A stretch of 64,000 nucleotides of DNA from Flavobacteriales bacterium (GCA_020635675.1 JACJZJ010000002.1:248001-312000); one strand, 5' to 3'; counted from the stretch's first letter, positions 40,324-49,724 are shown. The notes: generated from the letters alone by a model not told the origin. Numbers and translations: made by a program.

Positions 40324-43300
40324 GCCTCCTCGTGGGTTTCCCGTTTCCGGGTGGCGATGTAGGTGTACATCGCTGGGATCACATACAGGGTGAGCACCAA
40401 CGAGAAGAGCAGGCCGCCCACCACGACGATGCCCATGGGGATGCGGCTTTGCGCGCCGTTGCCCAGGCCGATGGCGATGGGCAGCGCACCCAGCACGGTG
40501 GCGATGCTGGTCATCAGGATCGGACGAAGACGTTGCGTGGCCGCCTCGATCGCGGCGTCGATGCGGGACAGTCCATGGTGTTCGCGCTGCTGGTTGGCGA
40601 ACTCCACGATCAGGATCCCGTTCTTGGTCACCAGGCCCACGAGCATGATCATACCGATCTCGCTGAAGATGTTCAGCGTCTGGTCGAACAGCCACAGCGA
40701 CAGGACGGCACCACCGAGGGCGAGCGGCACGGTGAGCATGATGATGAAGGGATCGCGGAAGCTCTCGAACTGCGCGGCGAGGATCAGGTAGATCAGCACG
40801 AGCGCAAAGACGAGGGCGAAGACGATGTTGGAACCGCTTTCAGAGAAATCGCGGGAGGCGCCGCTGAGGGAGGTGGCGAAGGAATCGTCCAGCACGCGAT
40901 CGGCGATGGCCTGCATGGCGGCGATGCCGTCGCCGATGGTCTTCCCGGGTGCGAGACCAGCCGAAACGGTGGCCGACTTGTACCGGTCGTAGTGATAGAG
41001 CTGCGGCGGCTCGCTGGCCTCCTGGATATCAAGGAGATCGTCCAACTGCACCATCCGGCCGTCCTGCGCATGCACCTGCAGCGCTCGCACATCGAGCGGC
41101 TGGCCACGGTCCTGGAGCTGGACCTGACCGATCACCTGGTACTGCTTCCCATCCTTCGTGAAGTAGGACATGCGCCCGCCACCGTAGGCGAGCTGGAGGG
41201 TGCGGGCGATGTCGACCACGGGCACGCCGAGCGCACGCGCCCGGTCGCGGTCGATGGTGATGTTGAGCTCGGGCTTGTTGAACTTGAGGTTGACGTCGAG
41301 GCCCTGGAAGGTCGGATCCTTGGCCGCCTCGTCCATGAACTTGGGCACGAACTCCTTCAGCTTGTCGAAGGAATTGTTCTGCAGCACGAACTGGACAGGC
41401 TGACTGGTCTTCGCACTGACACCGACGCTGATGGTCTGCTCCTGGATCACGAAGGCACGGCCGTCGGTGTAGGCGCCGAAATCCTGCTGTAGCGCCTGGG
41501 CGATCTCCGCCTGCGAACGCCTGCGCTCACCGGGTTCGGACAGCGTCACGCGCAGGAAGCCCGTGTTCACCGCGCCGCTACCGGCAAAGCTGGGCGCGGT
41601 GACGCTGAGCACCACCTTGTGTTCGGGCACGCTGTCCACCGCATCCTGCACGAGCTGGTCCATGAAGTGGTCCATCCGCTCGTAGGACGTGCCTTCCGGT
41701 GCACTGACGATCACGCGCAACAAGCTGCGGTCCTCCAACGGCGCTAGCTCCGACTGAAGGAAGGCACCGACACCGAAGATCAACGCGATGGCGCCGAGGA
41801 GGATGCCGAACGCCCAGCCGCGGCTGCGCATGAAATTGGTGATCGACCGCCGGTAGCCTTCCGTCATGGCGACGAAGAACGGCTCGGTGCGCTCGTAGAA
41901 GCGGCTGTGCTTGTGGTCCTTCCGCGTCAGCTTCACGTTGAGGACGGGTGTCAAGGACAGGGACACGAAGGCCGAGATCAGCACGGCGCCGGCCATCACC
42001 ATCCCGAACTCCCGGAACAGGCGGCCGGTGAAGCCCTGCAGGAAAATGATCGGCAGGAAGACCACGGCGAGGGTGAGCGAGGTGGACACCACGGCGAAGA
42101 AGATCTCGTTCGATCCCGCGATCGCCGCCTGCATCGGACGCATGCCGCCCTCCAGCTTCTTGTAGATGTTCTCGGTCACCACGATGCCATCATCCACCAC
42201 CAGGCCCGTGGCCAGCACGATGGCCAGCAGCGTGAGGATGTTCACCGAGAATCCGGCGACGTACATGATGAAGAAGGCGCCGATCAGCGACACGGGGATG
42301 TCGATCAAGGGGCGCAGGGCGATCAGCCAGTCGCGGAAGAAGAGGTAGATGATCAGGATCACCAGGATGAAGGCGATCGCGAGGGTCTCGCCCACTTCCG
42401 CCACGGAGCGCCGCACAAACCGCGTGGTGTCCATGGCGATGTCCAGGTGGATGTCCGACGGTAGCTCCTTCTTCAACTGCTCGTAGCGCTTGTAGAACTC
42501 GTCGGCGATCGCGATGTAGTTGGCACCCGGCTGGGGCACCAGGGCCAGGGCGATCATCGGCGTGCCGCTCTGCTTCAGGATCGTCTCCTCGTTCTCCGGG
42601 CCCAGCTGCGCCTCGCCGATGTCGCGGAACCGGATCAGCCGGTCGCCCTCGGAACCGATGATCATGTTGTCGAACTCCTCGGGCGAACTGAGGCGACACC
42701 GGGCGTTCACGCTCAGTTCGGTGGCCCTGCCGGTAAGCTTGCCGGCGGGCAGTTCCACGTTCTCCCGGTCCAATGCGTTCTGCACATCGAGCGGGGTGAG
42801 CCCATGCGCGGCGAGCCGGTCCGGATCGATCCACAGACGCATGGCGTACTTCTTCTCACCCCAGATCTGCACGGTGCTCACGCCGGGGATCGTCTGCAGG
42901 CGCTCCTGGATCACGTTGGCGCCGTAGTCGCTCACCTCCAGCTGCGTGCGCGTGTCGCTCTGCACGGTCATGGAGATGATCGAGCTGCTGTTGGCATCCG
43001 ACTTCGTGACCACCGGTGGCGCGTCGATATCCTGCGGGAGCTGGCGCGCGGCCTGGGACACCTTGTCACGCACGTCGTTTGCCGCGGCCTCGAGGTCGGT
43101 ACCGAGGTCGAACTCCACGGTGATCGTGCTGCTGCCCAGGTTGCTGGCCGAGCTCAGCGTGCGGATGCCGGCGATGCCGTTGATCGTCTTCTCGAGCGGC
43201 TCGGTGATCTGCGATTCCACCACCTCCGCGCTCGCGCCGGTGTAGCCGGTGCGCACGGTGATGATCGGCGGATCGATCGAGGGGTACTCCCGTACGCCCA

Positions 43301-43394
43301 GGAAACGGAAGCCGATGCCACCGAAGATGACGATGATGATGGACATCACCATCGCCAGGACCGGTCGTTTGAGGCTGATCGAGGAGAGGCTCAT
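40320..43394 (-). CDS. RND efflux pump, inner-membrane subunit (system 2, HAE1-like)
   Basis: The 1024-residue protein has the full RND layout with the TM4 proton-relay pair Asp 401-Asp 402 (VLATGLVVDDGIVVTEN). It resembles the AcrB/MexB hydrophobic-amphiphilic exporter branch in the porter region (SIISMTVQSDTRTQLEVSDY). It lies between adaptor and channel genes, so the order is adaptor-pump-channel, different from system 1. Confidence 0.92.
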   Translation of the reverse strand: MSLSSISLKRPVLAMVMSIIIVIFGGIGFRFLGVREYPSIDPPIITVRTGYTGASAEVVESQITEPLEKTINGIAGIRTLSSASNLGSSTITVEFDLGTDLEAAANDVRDKVSQAARQLPQDIDAPPVVTKSDANSSSIISMTVQSDTRTQLEVSDYGANVIQERLQTIPGVSTVQIWGEKKYAMRLWIDPDRLAAHGLTPLDVQNALDRENVELPAGKLTGRATELSVNARCRLSSPEEFDNMIIGSEGDRLIRFRDIGEAQLGPENEETILKQSGTPMIALALVPQPGANYIAIADEFYKRYEQLKKELPSDIHLDIAMDTTRFVRRSVAEVGETLAIAFILVILIIYLFFRDWLIALRPLIDIPVSLIGAFFIMYVAGFSVNILTLLAIVLATGLVVDDGIVVTENIYKKLEGGMRPMQAAIAGSNEIFFAVVSTSLTLAVVFLPIIFLQGFTGRLFREFGMVMAGAVLISAFVSLSLTPVLNVKLTRKDHKHSRFYERTEPFFVAMTEGYRRSITNFMRSRGWAFGILLGAIALIFGVGAFLQSELAPLEDRSLLRVIVSAPEGTSYERMDHFMDQLVQDAVDSVPEHKVVLSVTAPSFAGSGAVNTGFLRVTLSEPGERRRSQAEIAQALQQDFGAYTDGRAFVIQEQTISVGVSAKTSQPVQFVLQNNSFDKLKEFVPKFMDEAAKDPTFQGLDVNLKFNKPELNITIDRDRARALGVPVVDIARTLQLAYGGGRMSYFTKDGKQYQVIGQVQLQDRGQPLDVRALQVHAQDGRMVQLDDLLDIQEASEPPQLYHYDRYKSATVSAGLAPGKTIGDGIAAMQAIADRVLDDSFATSLSGASRDFSESGSNIVFALVFALVLIYLILAAQFESFRDPFIIMLTVPLALGGAVLSLWLFDQTLNIFSEIGMIMLVGLVTKNGILIVEFANQQREHHGLSRIDAAIEAATQRLRPILMTSIATVLGALPIAIGLGNGAQSRIPMGIVVVGGLLFSLVLTLYVIPAMYTYIATRKRETHEEA

Positions 43395-43400
43395 CCCGGC

Positions 43401-44456
43401 TCAGTTCCCGACGTTCACGACCACGGGCATCCCGGGGCGTACCTGCATGATCCCGCTCGTGAGCAGGGTGTCGCCCGGCTGCAGGCCGCTGGTCACCTGC
43501 ACCGTGCTGTCGTTGCGCAGGCCCACGTCCACCAGGACCGGCGTGGCCTTGCCGCCCCTGCTCACCATCACCTTCTGTCCGCGGATCTCGGGGATGATCG
43601 CCTGCGAGGGCACCATCAGCGCGTTGAGGATGCGTTGCAGCGGCACCTCCACCTTGGCGAAGGCCCCGGGGAGCAGGGCTCCATCGGCATTGGCACAACG
43701 CGCGCGGGCCGTAAGCGAGCGCGTGCCGGGATCGACGGCCGGCTCGAAGGCATAGATCACACCGGAACGGGGCTCCGGCGAGGACTCGACGGTGAAGGTG
43801 ATCGTGTCGTTCACATGCAGCCGCTCCTGGTAGCGCGACGGCAGAGTGAACTCCAGTTTCATGGGATCGAGCTGCTGGATCGAGGCGACCACCGTGAAGG
43901 CCGGCAGATAGGCGCCCTCGCTCACCGAGCGCAGACCGATGACCCCATTGAACGGCGCGCGGACCTCGGTCCTGGCGATCTGCGCCCGCACCACATCGAT
44001 GTCCGCCCGGACGCCGTCCAACTGGTTCTTCGCCGCGTCGTATTCCTGTTGCGACACGCCGCTGATCGCGAGCAGGTCGTGCAAACGGCCTTCGTTGGTG
44101 GCGGCCAGTTCCTCATCGAGCCGCAGCTTCCGCAACTGCGCCTGCAGGTCGTCGTCATAGATCTTGATCAGCAGGTCGCCCTTGTTCACCCGCCGGCCTT
44201 CCTCAAAACCGAGATGCACCAGCCGACCGGCCGTCTCGTTGCGCACCTCCACGCTGTTGTTGGCCAGCAGGGTGCCTGTTGTGTTGATGCGATCATCCAA
44301 TGGACGAGGCTTCACAACAAGTCCGTACACATGCGCGGCGATCATGGGACCGCCGGGACCGCCCTGGGCCTGCTTCTCACCGCCGCACTTGTTCACACCG
44401 ATGATGACCGCCACGCCCACGATGGCGAGCAGCAGAAGGACACGGGAGATCTTCAT
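43401..44456 (-). CDS. RND periplasmic adaptor subunit (system 2)
   Basis: The 351-residue product has an N-terminal membrane anchor (ISRVLLLLAIVGVAVIIGVN). Lipoyl halves (TLLANNSVEVRNETAGRLVH; ARTEVRAPFNGVIGLRSVSE) flank a coiled-coil hairpin, followed by barrel and membrane-proximal domains. It is the first gene of the operon, 6 bp before the pump gene. Confidence 0.9.
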   Translation of the reverse strand: MKISRVLLLLAIVGVAVIIGVNKCGGEKQAQGGPGGPMIAAHVYGLVVKPRPLDDRINTTGTLLANNSVEVRNETAGRLVHLGFEEGRRVNKGDLLIKIYDDDLQAQLRKLRLDEELAATNEGRLHDLLAISGVSQQEYDAAKNQLDGVRADIDVVRAQIARTEVRAPFNGVIGLRSVSEGAYLPAFTVVASIQQLDPMKLEFTLPSRYQERLHVNDTITFTVESSPEPRSGVIYAFEPAVDPGTRSLTARARCANADGALLPGAFAKVEVPLQRILNALMVPSQAIIPEIRGQKVMVSRGGKATPVLVDVGLRNDSTVQVTSGLQPGDTLLTSGIMQVRPGMPVVVNVGN

Positions 44457-44502
44457 GCGGTCGGGACGTTCACGAATGAGATGCCAGCGGGCGTTGCGGC
44501 GC

Positions 44503-44510
44503 CGAAATTA
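44503..44510 (-). promoter_or_regulatory. -7 box TAATTTCG for efflux operon 2
   Basis: TAATTTCG on the minus strand lies 46 nt before the ATG at 44456. Confidence 0.45.
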
Positions 44511-44584
44511 CCAGCCGCTCAGGGATGCCCGACCAGGCTTCACACCCCTTAACACCTCAGCATTCCAAGGGTTCGCGCAGAAGG

Positions 44585-44986
44585 TCAATGCAGGGCGGTC
44601 CCGATCGCGCCGTACCAAGGGTGGATCTCATAGGCCAGCTTGCCGCGCTTCACGAAGGGGTCCTGCAACAGGTAGCCTTCCACCTCCTCCTTGGTATCGC
44701 AGTCATAGAGCAGGAGCCCACGCCAGTCGCCGTTGTCACCGAAAGGTCCCGCCACCTGGATCAGGCCACGCTTCGCCTGTTCGCCCTGGTGTTCCAGGTG
44801 CTGCTTCAACAGGTCCGCGGAAGTGGCGCTGTCCAAGCGGGTGGTGTCGGGGCCACTGGTGTACAGCACGAACCAGTACTGTTTCATGTGGTAGGTGCTG
44901 TCGGCGATGGTGACGTCGAAGGTGCGTTGGCCATGGCCCAGGCAGGAGCCCAGCATGGCGGAAAAGAGGGCGAGGGAACGGATCAT
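44585..44986 (-). CDS. exported YciI-like protein
   Basis: The 133-residue product has a signal peptide (MIRSLALFSAMLGSCLGHGQ). A YciI-type domain follows (KQYWFVLYTSGPDTTRLDSA; DDWRGLLLYDCDTKEEVEGY-like; DPFVKRGKLAYEIHPWYGAI). YciI-like domains are dimeric alpha-beta barrels with a possible active-site His/Asp; the role is unknown. An exported form is unusual. Its start overlaps grpB-like by 4 bp. Confidence 0.72.
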   Translation of the reverse strand: MIRSLALFSAMLGSCLGHGQRTFDVTIADSTYHMKQYWFVLYTSGPDTTRLDSATSADLLKQHLEHQGEQAKRGLIQVAGPFGDNGDWRGLLLYDCDTKEEVEGYLLQDPFVKRGKLAYEIHPWYGAIGTALH

Positions 44987-45561
44987 GGGTGTTCGGAACG
45001 GGCTTGTTGGACGATCGTGGCGATGAAGTCGGTCTTGCCCTTCGTGTACGCTGCGCGGTCGTTCGGGTAGACCTCGGAAAGTGTGCGCTTGAGCTTTTCG
45101 TAGCGCCGCACATCGGCAGGGTGGGTCCGGAGGTGGTCGCGAAAAAGGACCCGGTCCTCGCTGGCTTCGTCGGGCTCCACCATATGGATGTGATACGTTC
45201 TGGTCCCGTCCGGCCCGCGCTTGATGAACCAGGCGTAGAACGGTGCCTCCTCGCCGATGGTCGGCCGCCAAATGAACTCGTAGCCTTCGGCCTCCAGAAC
45301 AGGCACTACCTCGTCGATCACGCGTTCGTGGCTGTGCACCTCCACCTGGACATCGATGATCGGCTTGGCGCTCAGTCCGGGCACGGCCGTGCTACCGATG
45401 TGGGCGATGCGGATCACCAGATCGGCGGGCAGCGTGCCACGCAGATGGTCCTCCTCTTCCTGATACCGGTCGGGCCAGGCGGGATCGTACGGCACCAGGT
45501 CGATCCGTTCGCGGATGAGCGCGTCGATGCGCTCCCGGGGAACCTGCAGGCGATCCTTCAT
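44983..45561 (-). CDS. GrpB-family protein
   Basis: The 192-residue product has the GrpB (UPF0157) signatures: LVPYDPAWPDRYQEEEDHLR, IAHIGSTAVPGLSAKPIIDV and YHIHMVEPDE. The fold is that of nucleotidyltransferases (GSTAVPGLSAKPIID holds the G-S and D sites). Some members act in dephospho-CoA synthesis; function here is open. It overlaps fdhD by 4 bp. Confidence 0.88.
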   Translation of the reverse strand: MKDRLQVPRERIDALIRERIDLVPYDPAWPDRYQEEEDHLRGTLPADLVIRIAHIGSTAVPGLSAKPIIDVQVEVHSHERVIDEVVPVLEAEGYEFIWRPTIGEEAPFYAWFIKRGPDGTRTYHIHMVEPDEASEDRVLFRDHLRTHPADVRRYEKLKRTLSEVYPNDRAAYTKGKTDFIATIVQQARSEHP

Positions 45562-46406
45562 GCGATCAGGGCCGGGTCGCCGGAGTAAACGTTGAAGCGG
45601 TCGTCGCGGAGAAAGCCGATCAGCAGAAGAAGATTGTCTTTTGCCAACTGAACGGCCAGCGAGCTGGGCGCGCCCACGGCGGCCATGGCGGGGATCCCGG
45701 CCATCACGCATTTCTGCACGAGTTCGAATCCGGCGCGGCCGCTGACGAGGAGCAGGCGGTCGACCAAAGGCAGATCGGCAAGTTGCGCAGCGCCGATCAC
45801 CTTGTCCACGGCGTTGTGCCGGCCGACATCCTCGTGCAGCAGCAGGAGCTTCCCCGCGGGATCGAACAGGGCTGCCGCGTGGATGCCGCCGGTGTGCTGG
45901 AACACGACCTGGGCCTCGCGCATGCGCCGCGGCAGTTCGAGAAGCACAGCACGTGTGATCGTCGGCGGATGCAATTGCTTTACCGGGCACAAGTTGCGCA
46001 CGGCTTCCAACGAACCCTTGCCGCAGACCCCGCAGCTGGAGGACACGTAGAAGTTGCGCTGCCAACGCGCCGTATCCACCTGCACCTCCGGCTTCAGGCT
46101 GACGCGCACGACATTCCCCATTTCCTCCGGCTTCACCTGCTGGCAGTGCTCCACGCGAATGATGTCGTCCGTGCCCGAGAGGATCCCCTCGCTGAGCAGG
46201 AAACCGATGGCCAGCTCCCGATCGTCGCCGGGCGTGCGCATGGTGACGGTGATCCGGTCCTCGCGGCGATCATCGACAGGACCGTGGTCCAGGCGGATCT
46301 CGAGCGGTTCCTCGGTCACCAGCAGGTCCTCGGCCCGTTCGATCGGGCCCTTGCCGGAGCGGGATACCTCAACAGGTGTGACGGGCGCTTGCATGGTATC
46401 GGGCAT
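45558..46406 (-). CDS. fdhD: formate dehydrogenase accessory sulfurtransferase FdhD
   Basis: The 282-residue product has the catalytic loop SSCGVCGKGS, with Cys 125 and Cys 128 corresponding to the sulfur-carrying pair of E. coli FdhD. It also has FQHTGGIHAAALFDPAGKLL, HEDVGRHNAVDKVIG and SGRAGFELVQKC. FdhD passes sulfur from IscS to the bis-MGD cofactor, which formate dehydrogenase needs for activity. It is 30 kb from fdhA but almost certainly serves it. Confidence 0.93.
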   Translation of the reverse strand: MPDTMQAPVTPVEVSRSGKGPIERAEDLLVTEEPLEIRLDHGPVDDRREDRITVTMRTPGDDRELAIGFLLSEGILSGTDDIIRVEHCQQVKPEEMGNVVRVSLKPEVQVDTARWQRNFYVSSSCGVCGKGSLEAVRNLCPVKQLHPPTITRAVLLELPRRMREAQVVFQHTGGIHAAALFDPAGKLLLLHEDVGRHNAVDKVIGAAQLADLPLVDRLLLVSGRAGFELVQKCVMAGIPAMAAVGAPSSLAVQLAKDNLLLLIGFLRDDRFNVYSGDPALIA

Positions 46407-46411
46407 ATCGA

Positions 46412-46675
46412 TCAGGGGAAGAAGCGATAGATCTCCTTCCGGTCCAGAAGTCGTGCGAGCAGGATCGTTCGGTCTTCCACGAAAAACCCGAGCCGGAACC
46501 GACCCATACGAAGCCGATATGCGTCCTTGTGCCCTTTGAGCTTCTTCACTTGTGCCAGGTCCGTCACGTGTTCGACCTGTTCCATGGTCGCGATCAGGAC
46601 GATCAGCTTTCGTTTGACCGCTGCATCGGCCTTTGCAAGGTCCCGCTCGAAGGACCTCAGAAAAAGGACCTCCAT
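46412..46675 (-). CDS. RelE/ParE-type toxin
   Basis: The 87-residue product (FLRSFERDLAKADAAVKRKL; VKKLKGHKDAYRLRMGRFRL; ARLLDRKEIYRFFP) has the RelE/ParE fold pattern, with the YRLRMGRFRLGFF strand and C-terminal Arg/Tyr residues. Such toxins cleave mRNA at the ribosome or poison gyrase. It is 1 bp after its antitoxin gene. Confidence 0.85.
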   Translation of the reverse strand: MEVLFLRSFERDLAKADAAVKRKLIVLIATMEQVEHVTDLAQVKKLKGHKDAYRLRMGRFRLGFFVEDRTILLARLLDRKEIYRFFP

Positions 46676-46676
46676 C

Positions 46677-46880
46677 TCAACTCCTGAGCTTCCGCATCAC
46701 GCGCTTGCTGTCGGCCAGTTTCGTTCGGTCCACTTTCGTCAAAGCAAGCGCCAGACCGGCATCCTCCAACTCCTCTTCGTCCAGCAGGCGGCCCTCCAGG
46801 CCCATCCGTGCGATCAACTGCCGCAGGAGCTCCTCCTCCTTCCGATCCTTGGGGGTGATGATGAAAGCTTTGCGCGCCAT
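46677..46880 (-). CDS. antitoxin of the RelE/ParE pair
   Basis: The 67-residue product (MARKAFIITPKDRKEEELLR; GRLLDEEELEDAGLALALTK) is charged and helical, as expected for an antitoxin. It is the first gene of the pair. A perfect -7 box lies 5 nt before its ATG. Confidence 0.75.
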   Translation of the reverse strand: MARKAFIITPKDRKEEELLRQLIARMGLEGRLLDEEELEDAGLALALTKVDRTKLADSKRVMRKLRS

Positions 46881-46885
46881 ATCGC

Positions 46886-46893
46886 CAAAGTTA
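46886..46893 (-). promoter_or_regulatory. -7 box TAACTTTG for the toxin-antitoxin pair
   Basis: TAACTTTG on the minus strand matches TAnnTTTG fully and lies 5 nt before the ATG at 46880. Confidence 0.6.
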
Positions 46894-46979
46894 CTTCGCC
46901 CTTCGCCCGACCGGGGTGATCCAACCCCTATGAATTCATGGTGAATATGGGTGTCGCGAGGGTTTGCCGGGAGGCCGGA

Positions 46980-47555
46980 TCATCCCTTCGCCTTCCGGAA
47001 GCAGCCGTCCATATGGTCGTCCACCATGCCTATCGCCTGCATGTAGGCATAGGCGATCGTGGTGCCGACGAACGAGAAACCGGCCTTCTTCAGCTCCTTG
47101 CTCAAGGCGTCGCTGATGGGCGTGCTGGCGGGCACCTTCCTCGGGTCCTTCCAGTGGTTCACGATGGTCCTGTGATCCACGTATTTCCAGAGGAGGTCAT
47201 TGAAGGAACCCTTGCCGCTCTCCATGACCTTCAGCCAGGCCTGGGCATTGTTGATCGCGCTGGCCACCTTGGCGCGGTTGCGGATGATGCCCTCATCGGA
47301 CAACAACCGTTCGACATCCTTCCTGCCGTACCGCGCGATCTTCTCCACGTTCCAGTTGTCGAAGGCTTTACGATAGCCCTCGCTGCGGTGCAGGATGGTC
47401 TTCCAGCTGAGCCCGGCCTGCGCGCCGTCGAGCACCAGCTTCGCATAGAGTTTGCGATCGTCGTGCTCCGGCGTGCCCCAGATCGTGTCGTGGTACTCGA
47501 CCATCCGGGGGTCGTCGGCGGGCCAGGGGCAGCGTGTCAACTCCTTCTTCGCCAT
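46980..47555 (-). CDS. tag: DNA-3-methyladenine glycosylase I
   Basis: The 191-residue product has the Tag signatures: RCPWPADDPRMVEYHDTIWG near the N-terminus, GLSWKTILHRSEGYRKAFDN, and the C-terminal GTTIAYAYMQAIGMVDDHMD with GCF. The Cys and His at the ends form the zinc site. The enzyme removes 3-methyladenine from alkylated DNA. It is divergent from moaA. Confidence 0.93.
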   Translation of the reverse strand: MAKKELTRCPWPADDPRMVEYHDTIWGTPEHDDRKLYAKLVLDGAQAGLSWKTILHRSEGYRKAFDNWNVEKIARYGRKDVERLLSDEGIIRNRAKVASAINNAQAWLKVMESGKGSFNDLLWKYVDHRTIVNHWKDPRKVPASTPISDALSKELKKAGFSFVGTTIAYAYMQAIGMVDDHMDGCFRKAKG

Positions 47556-47588
47556 GCTGGGTTTTCCGTCAGGGTGAGGGTCTCAAGG

Positions 47589-47596
47589 TAACTTGC
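47589..47596 (+). promoter_or_regulatory. -7 box TAACTTGC for moaA
   Basis: TAACTTGC lies 4 nt before the GTG start of moaA at 47601 and decides that start. Confidence 0.5.
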
Positions 47597-47600
47597 GGAC

Positions 47601-48596
47601 GTGTCCACGACGCTCACCGACCGCTTCGGCCGCATCCACCGCAGTCTGCGCATCAGCATCGTGGACAAATGCGACCTGCGCTGTACCTATTGCATGCCGG
47701 AGGACCAGCAGTTCCTGAAGCGCGAGGAGCTGATGACGCGGGAGGAGGTCGCAACGATCGCCCGACTGTTCACGGAGTGTTATGGGGTGAACAAGATCCG
47801 TATCACCGGCGGTGAACCGCTCGTTCGCCCGGATGCCGTGGACATCGTGCGCGACCTGCTCCAACTGCCGGTGAAATTGGGGCTGACCACCAACGCGCTC
47901 ACGCTGCAAAAGCATCTGGAAGGACTGATCGATGCCGGGCTGAAGAGCATCAACATCAGCCTGGACACCTTCGACGCGGAGCGCTTCAAGAAGATCGCGC
48001 GACGGGACGGCTTCGACCGGGTCTGGGCGAACATCCGCATGGCGCTGGACCAAGGCCTGCGCGTGAAGGTGAACATGGTGGTGATGCGCGGGGTGAACGA
48101 CGACGAGGTCCTCCGCTTCGTGGAGCTGACGCGCGACCACCCCGTGCACGTGCGCTTCATCGAGTTCATGCCCTTTGCCGGCAACCACTGGGGAAGGGAA
48201 CGCGTGTACACCTACGGTGAGATGCTCGGCCAGATCGGCTCGGTGCATTCGTTCGAAAAGCTCGACGACGACCCGCACAGCACTGCCAAGGCCTACCGCG
48301 TGTCCGACTGGCCCGGCACCTTCGCGGTGATCAGCACGGTGACCGACCCCTTCTGTGCCACCTGCGACCGGCTGCGTGTCACCGCCGAGGGAAAGATGCG
48401 CAACTGCCTGTTCGCCCGCGATGAGACCGACCTGCTCTCCGCCCTCCGCCATGGCGAGGATATCACGCCGTTGATCGAAGCGAACGTCCGGGCGAAGCAT
48501 GCCCTGCTCGGTGGACTACCACCCTTCAAGCCGGAAAAGCAACAGGAGGTGTTGCACGACCTGAGCGCGCGGCCGATGGTGAGCATTGGGGGGTAG
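47601..48596 (+). CDS. moaA: GTP 3',8-cyclase MoaA
   Basis: The 331-residue radical SAM enzyme starts with GTG. It has the N-terminal cluster motif CDLRCTYC (Cys 24, 28 and 31) and the C-terminal cluster CATCDRLRVTAEGKMRNC. It ends in the essential double glycine (MVSIGG). MoaA, with MoaC, makes cyclic pyranopterin monophosphate, the first step of molybdenum-cofactor synthesis. It stands apart from the Moco operon at 49742-54512. Confidence 0.95.
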   Translation: MSTTLTDRFGRIHRSLRISIVDKCDLRCTYCMPEDQQFLKREELMTREEVATIARLFTECYGVNKIRITGGEPLVRPDAVDIVRDLLQLPVKLGLTTNALTLQKHLEGLIDAGLKSINISLDTFDAERFKKIARRDGFDRVWANIRMALDQGLRVKVNMVVMRGVNDDEVLRFVELTRDHPVHVRFIEFMPFAGNHWGRERVYTYGEMLGQIGSVHSFEKLDDDPHSTAKAYRVSDWPGTFAVISTVTDPFCATCDRLRVTAEGKMRNCLFARDETDLLSALRHGEDITPLIEANVRAKHALLGGLPPFKPEKQQEVLHDLSARPMVSIGG

Positions 48597-48612
48597 CGCT
48601 GGACCATACGAC

Positions 48613-48640
48613 CATGTGCACATGAACACATGGGCACATG
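48613..48640. repeat. CATG-rich intergenic repeat
   Basis: A perfect 12-bp palindrome (CATGTGCACATG, 48613-48624) is followed by two more CACATG units. It fills the gap between the convergent moaA and nucleoid-protein genes. Confidence 0.5.
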
Positions 48641-48642
48641 CG

Positions 48643-49665
48643 TTAAAGCTCCTGCTCATAGTAGATCTTGTAGAACTTCCGGCCCTGTTCGTCCACGCCG
48701 CGCTCGATCTTGTTGCGGTCACCGTGGATGTAGATGTGGAAATTCTTGTCGAGCTTCAGGACGCTCTTGAACACGCGGGCCTGGCGCTTGACCGCATCGG
48801 CCGAGATGGTGAAGCCGTCCTCCAGGTCCAGGGCGCGTTCCTCCTGATAGCGGTCTCCGAAGCGTTGGAAGGATTCCACGACCTCGTCGCTCTCGAACAC
48901 CTCCCGGGCGAAGCTGCCGCGGTCGAATTCGGTGTTGTCCTTGAAGTACTGCACGGACCGGTTCAGCAGGTCGATCTGGTCGGCCTTGGGGATCTCGTAG
49001 TCGTGGGGCAGCTGCTGGGTGATGAAGCTCTTGGTCATCTCCAGCACATTGCGCGTGCTGTTGACATGGTCCTTCTTCGGCCGGGCATGGATGAACCCAT
49101 TGCGCCAGTGGTCCGTTCGGGCGGGATCATCGATCACGAACAGCGTGGGCTCATCTCCGGTGAACACCACCAGGCAGGCCAGGTCGGGCCGGCGGCTCCC
49201 GAGGCCGCGCCGCAGGCGCATGGCGATCTGCGCGTTCCGTGCCTTGCTCTCGAGGAAGACCTCCTTGTCCTCGAACTTGTACATGCCGAGGGCCTCGTAG
49301 GCCTGGCCGGCCACCTCCACATCGGTGAACTTCACGATGAAAACGTCACCACCGCGCTGGTCCTGCTCCCGCGTCGCTTTCTCCAGCAACTTCGCGATGC
49401 CGACCGAATGGCCGACCAGCTCATCGCCGCCCTCGATCTTGCGGCACAAGGCCTGGAGCGGGTTCCCCTTCCTGCCTTCCCCCGGATCGAACTCCAGGGT
49501 CTGGGCCACGAGCGCGAACGGTTTCAAAAAGAATCGACGGAGGAAGGCCTGTTCCTCGTCGCCATTGAGCACGGCGCTGTAGTCGTTGAACACGCTCTCC
49601 TCCGCTCCGTTACCGACGTGGTGCACCACCAGTTCGAGCACACGCGCTTCCTTGCCTTGTACCAT
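48643..49665 (-). CDS. nucleoid-associated protein (NdpA/YejK family)
   Basis: The 340-residue product has the family's layout (VLELVVHHVGNGAEESVFND; RGGDVFIVKFTDVEVAGQAY; FHIYIHGDRNKIERGVDEQG). These 37-kDa proteins bind the nucleoid in E. coli; a function in Bacteroidota is not known. A TATTTTCG box lies 51 nt upstream of the ATG. Confidence 0.85.
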   Translation of the reverse strand: MVQGKEARVLELVVHHVGNGAEESVFNDYSAVLNGDEEQAFLRRFFLKPFALVAQTLEFDPGEGRKGNPLQALCRKIEGGDELVGHSVGIAKLLEKATREQDQRGGDVFIVKFTDVEVAGQAYEALGMYKFEDKEVFLESKARNAQIAMRLRRGLGSRRPDLACLVVFTGDEPTLFVIDDPARTDHWRNGFIHARPKKDHVNSTRNVLEMTKSFITQQLPHDYEIPKADQIDLLNRSVQYFKDNTEFDRGSFAREVFESDEVVESFQRFGDRYQEERALDLEDGFTISADAVKRQARVFKSVLKLDKNFHIYIHGDRNKIERGVDEQGRKFYKIYYEQEL

Positions 49666-49716
49666 GATGGATCGTTGACCCCCGACCGCTCCGGCAGCGG
49701 ACGCGATGGGGGATGG

Positions 49717-49724
49717 CGAAAATA
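49717..49724 (-). promoter_or_regulatory. -7 box TATTTTCG for the nucleoid-associated protein
   Basis: TATTTTCG on the minus strand lies 51 nt before the ATG at 49665. Confidence 0.45.

Noticed and set aside
42804..44552. 582-codon plus-strand frame opposite the adaptor and pump genes of efflux system 2
   Set aside because: Antisense shadow across two well-recognised genes and their junction.
46930..46939. Palindrome ATGAATTCAT as an operator of the RelE/ParE pair
   Set aside because: It lies more than 35 bp upstream of the -7 box, and a 10-bp palindrome can occur by chance.
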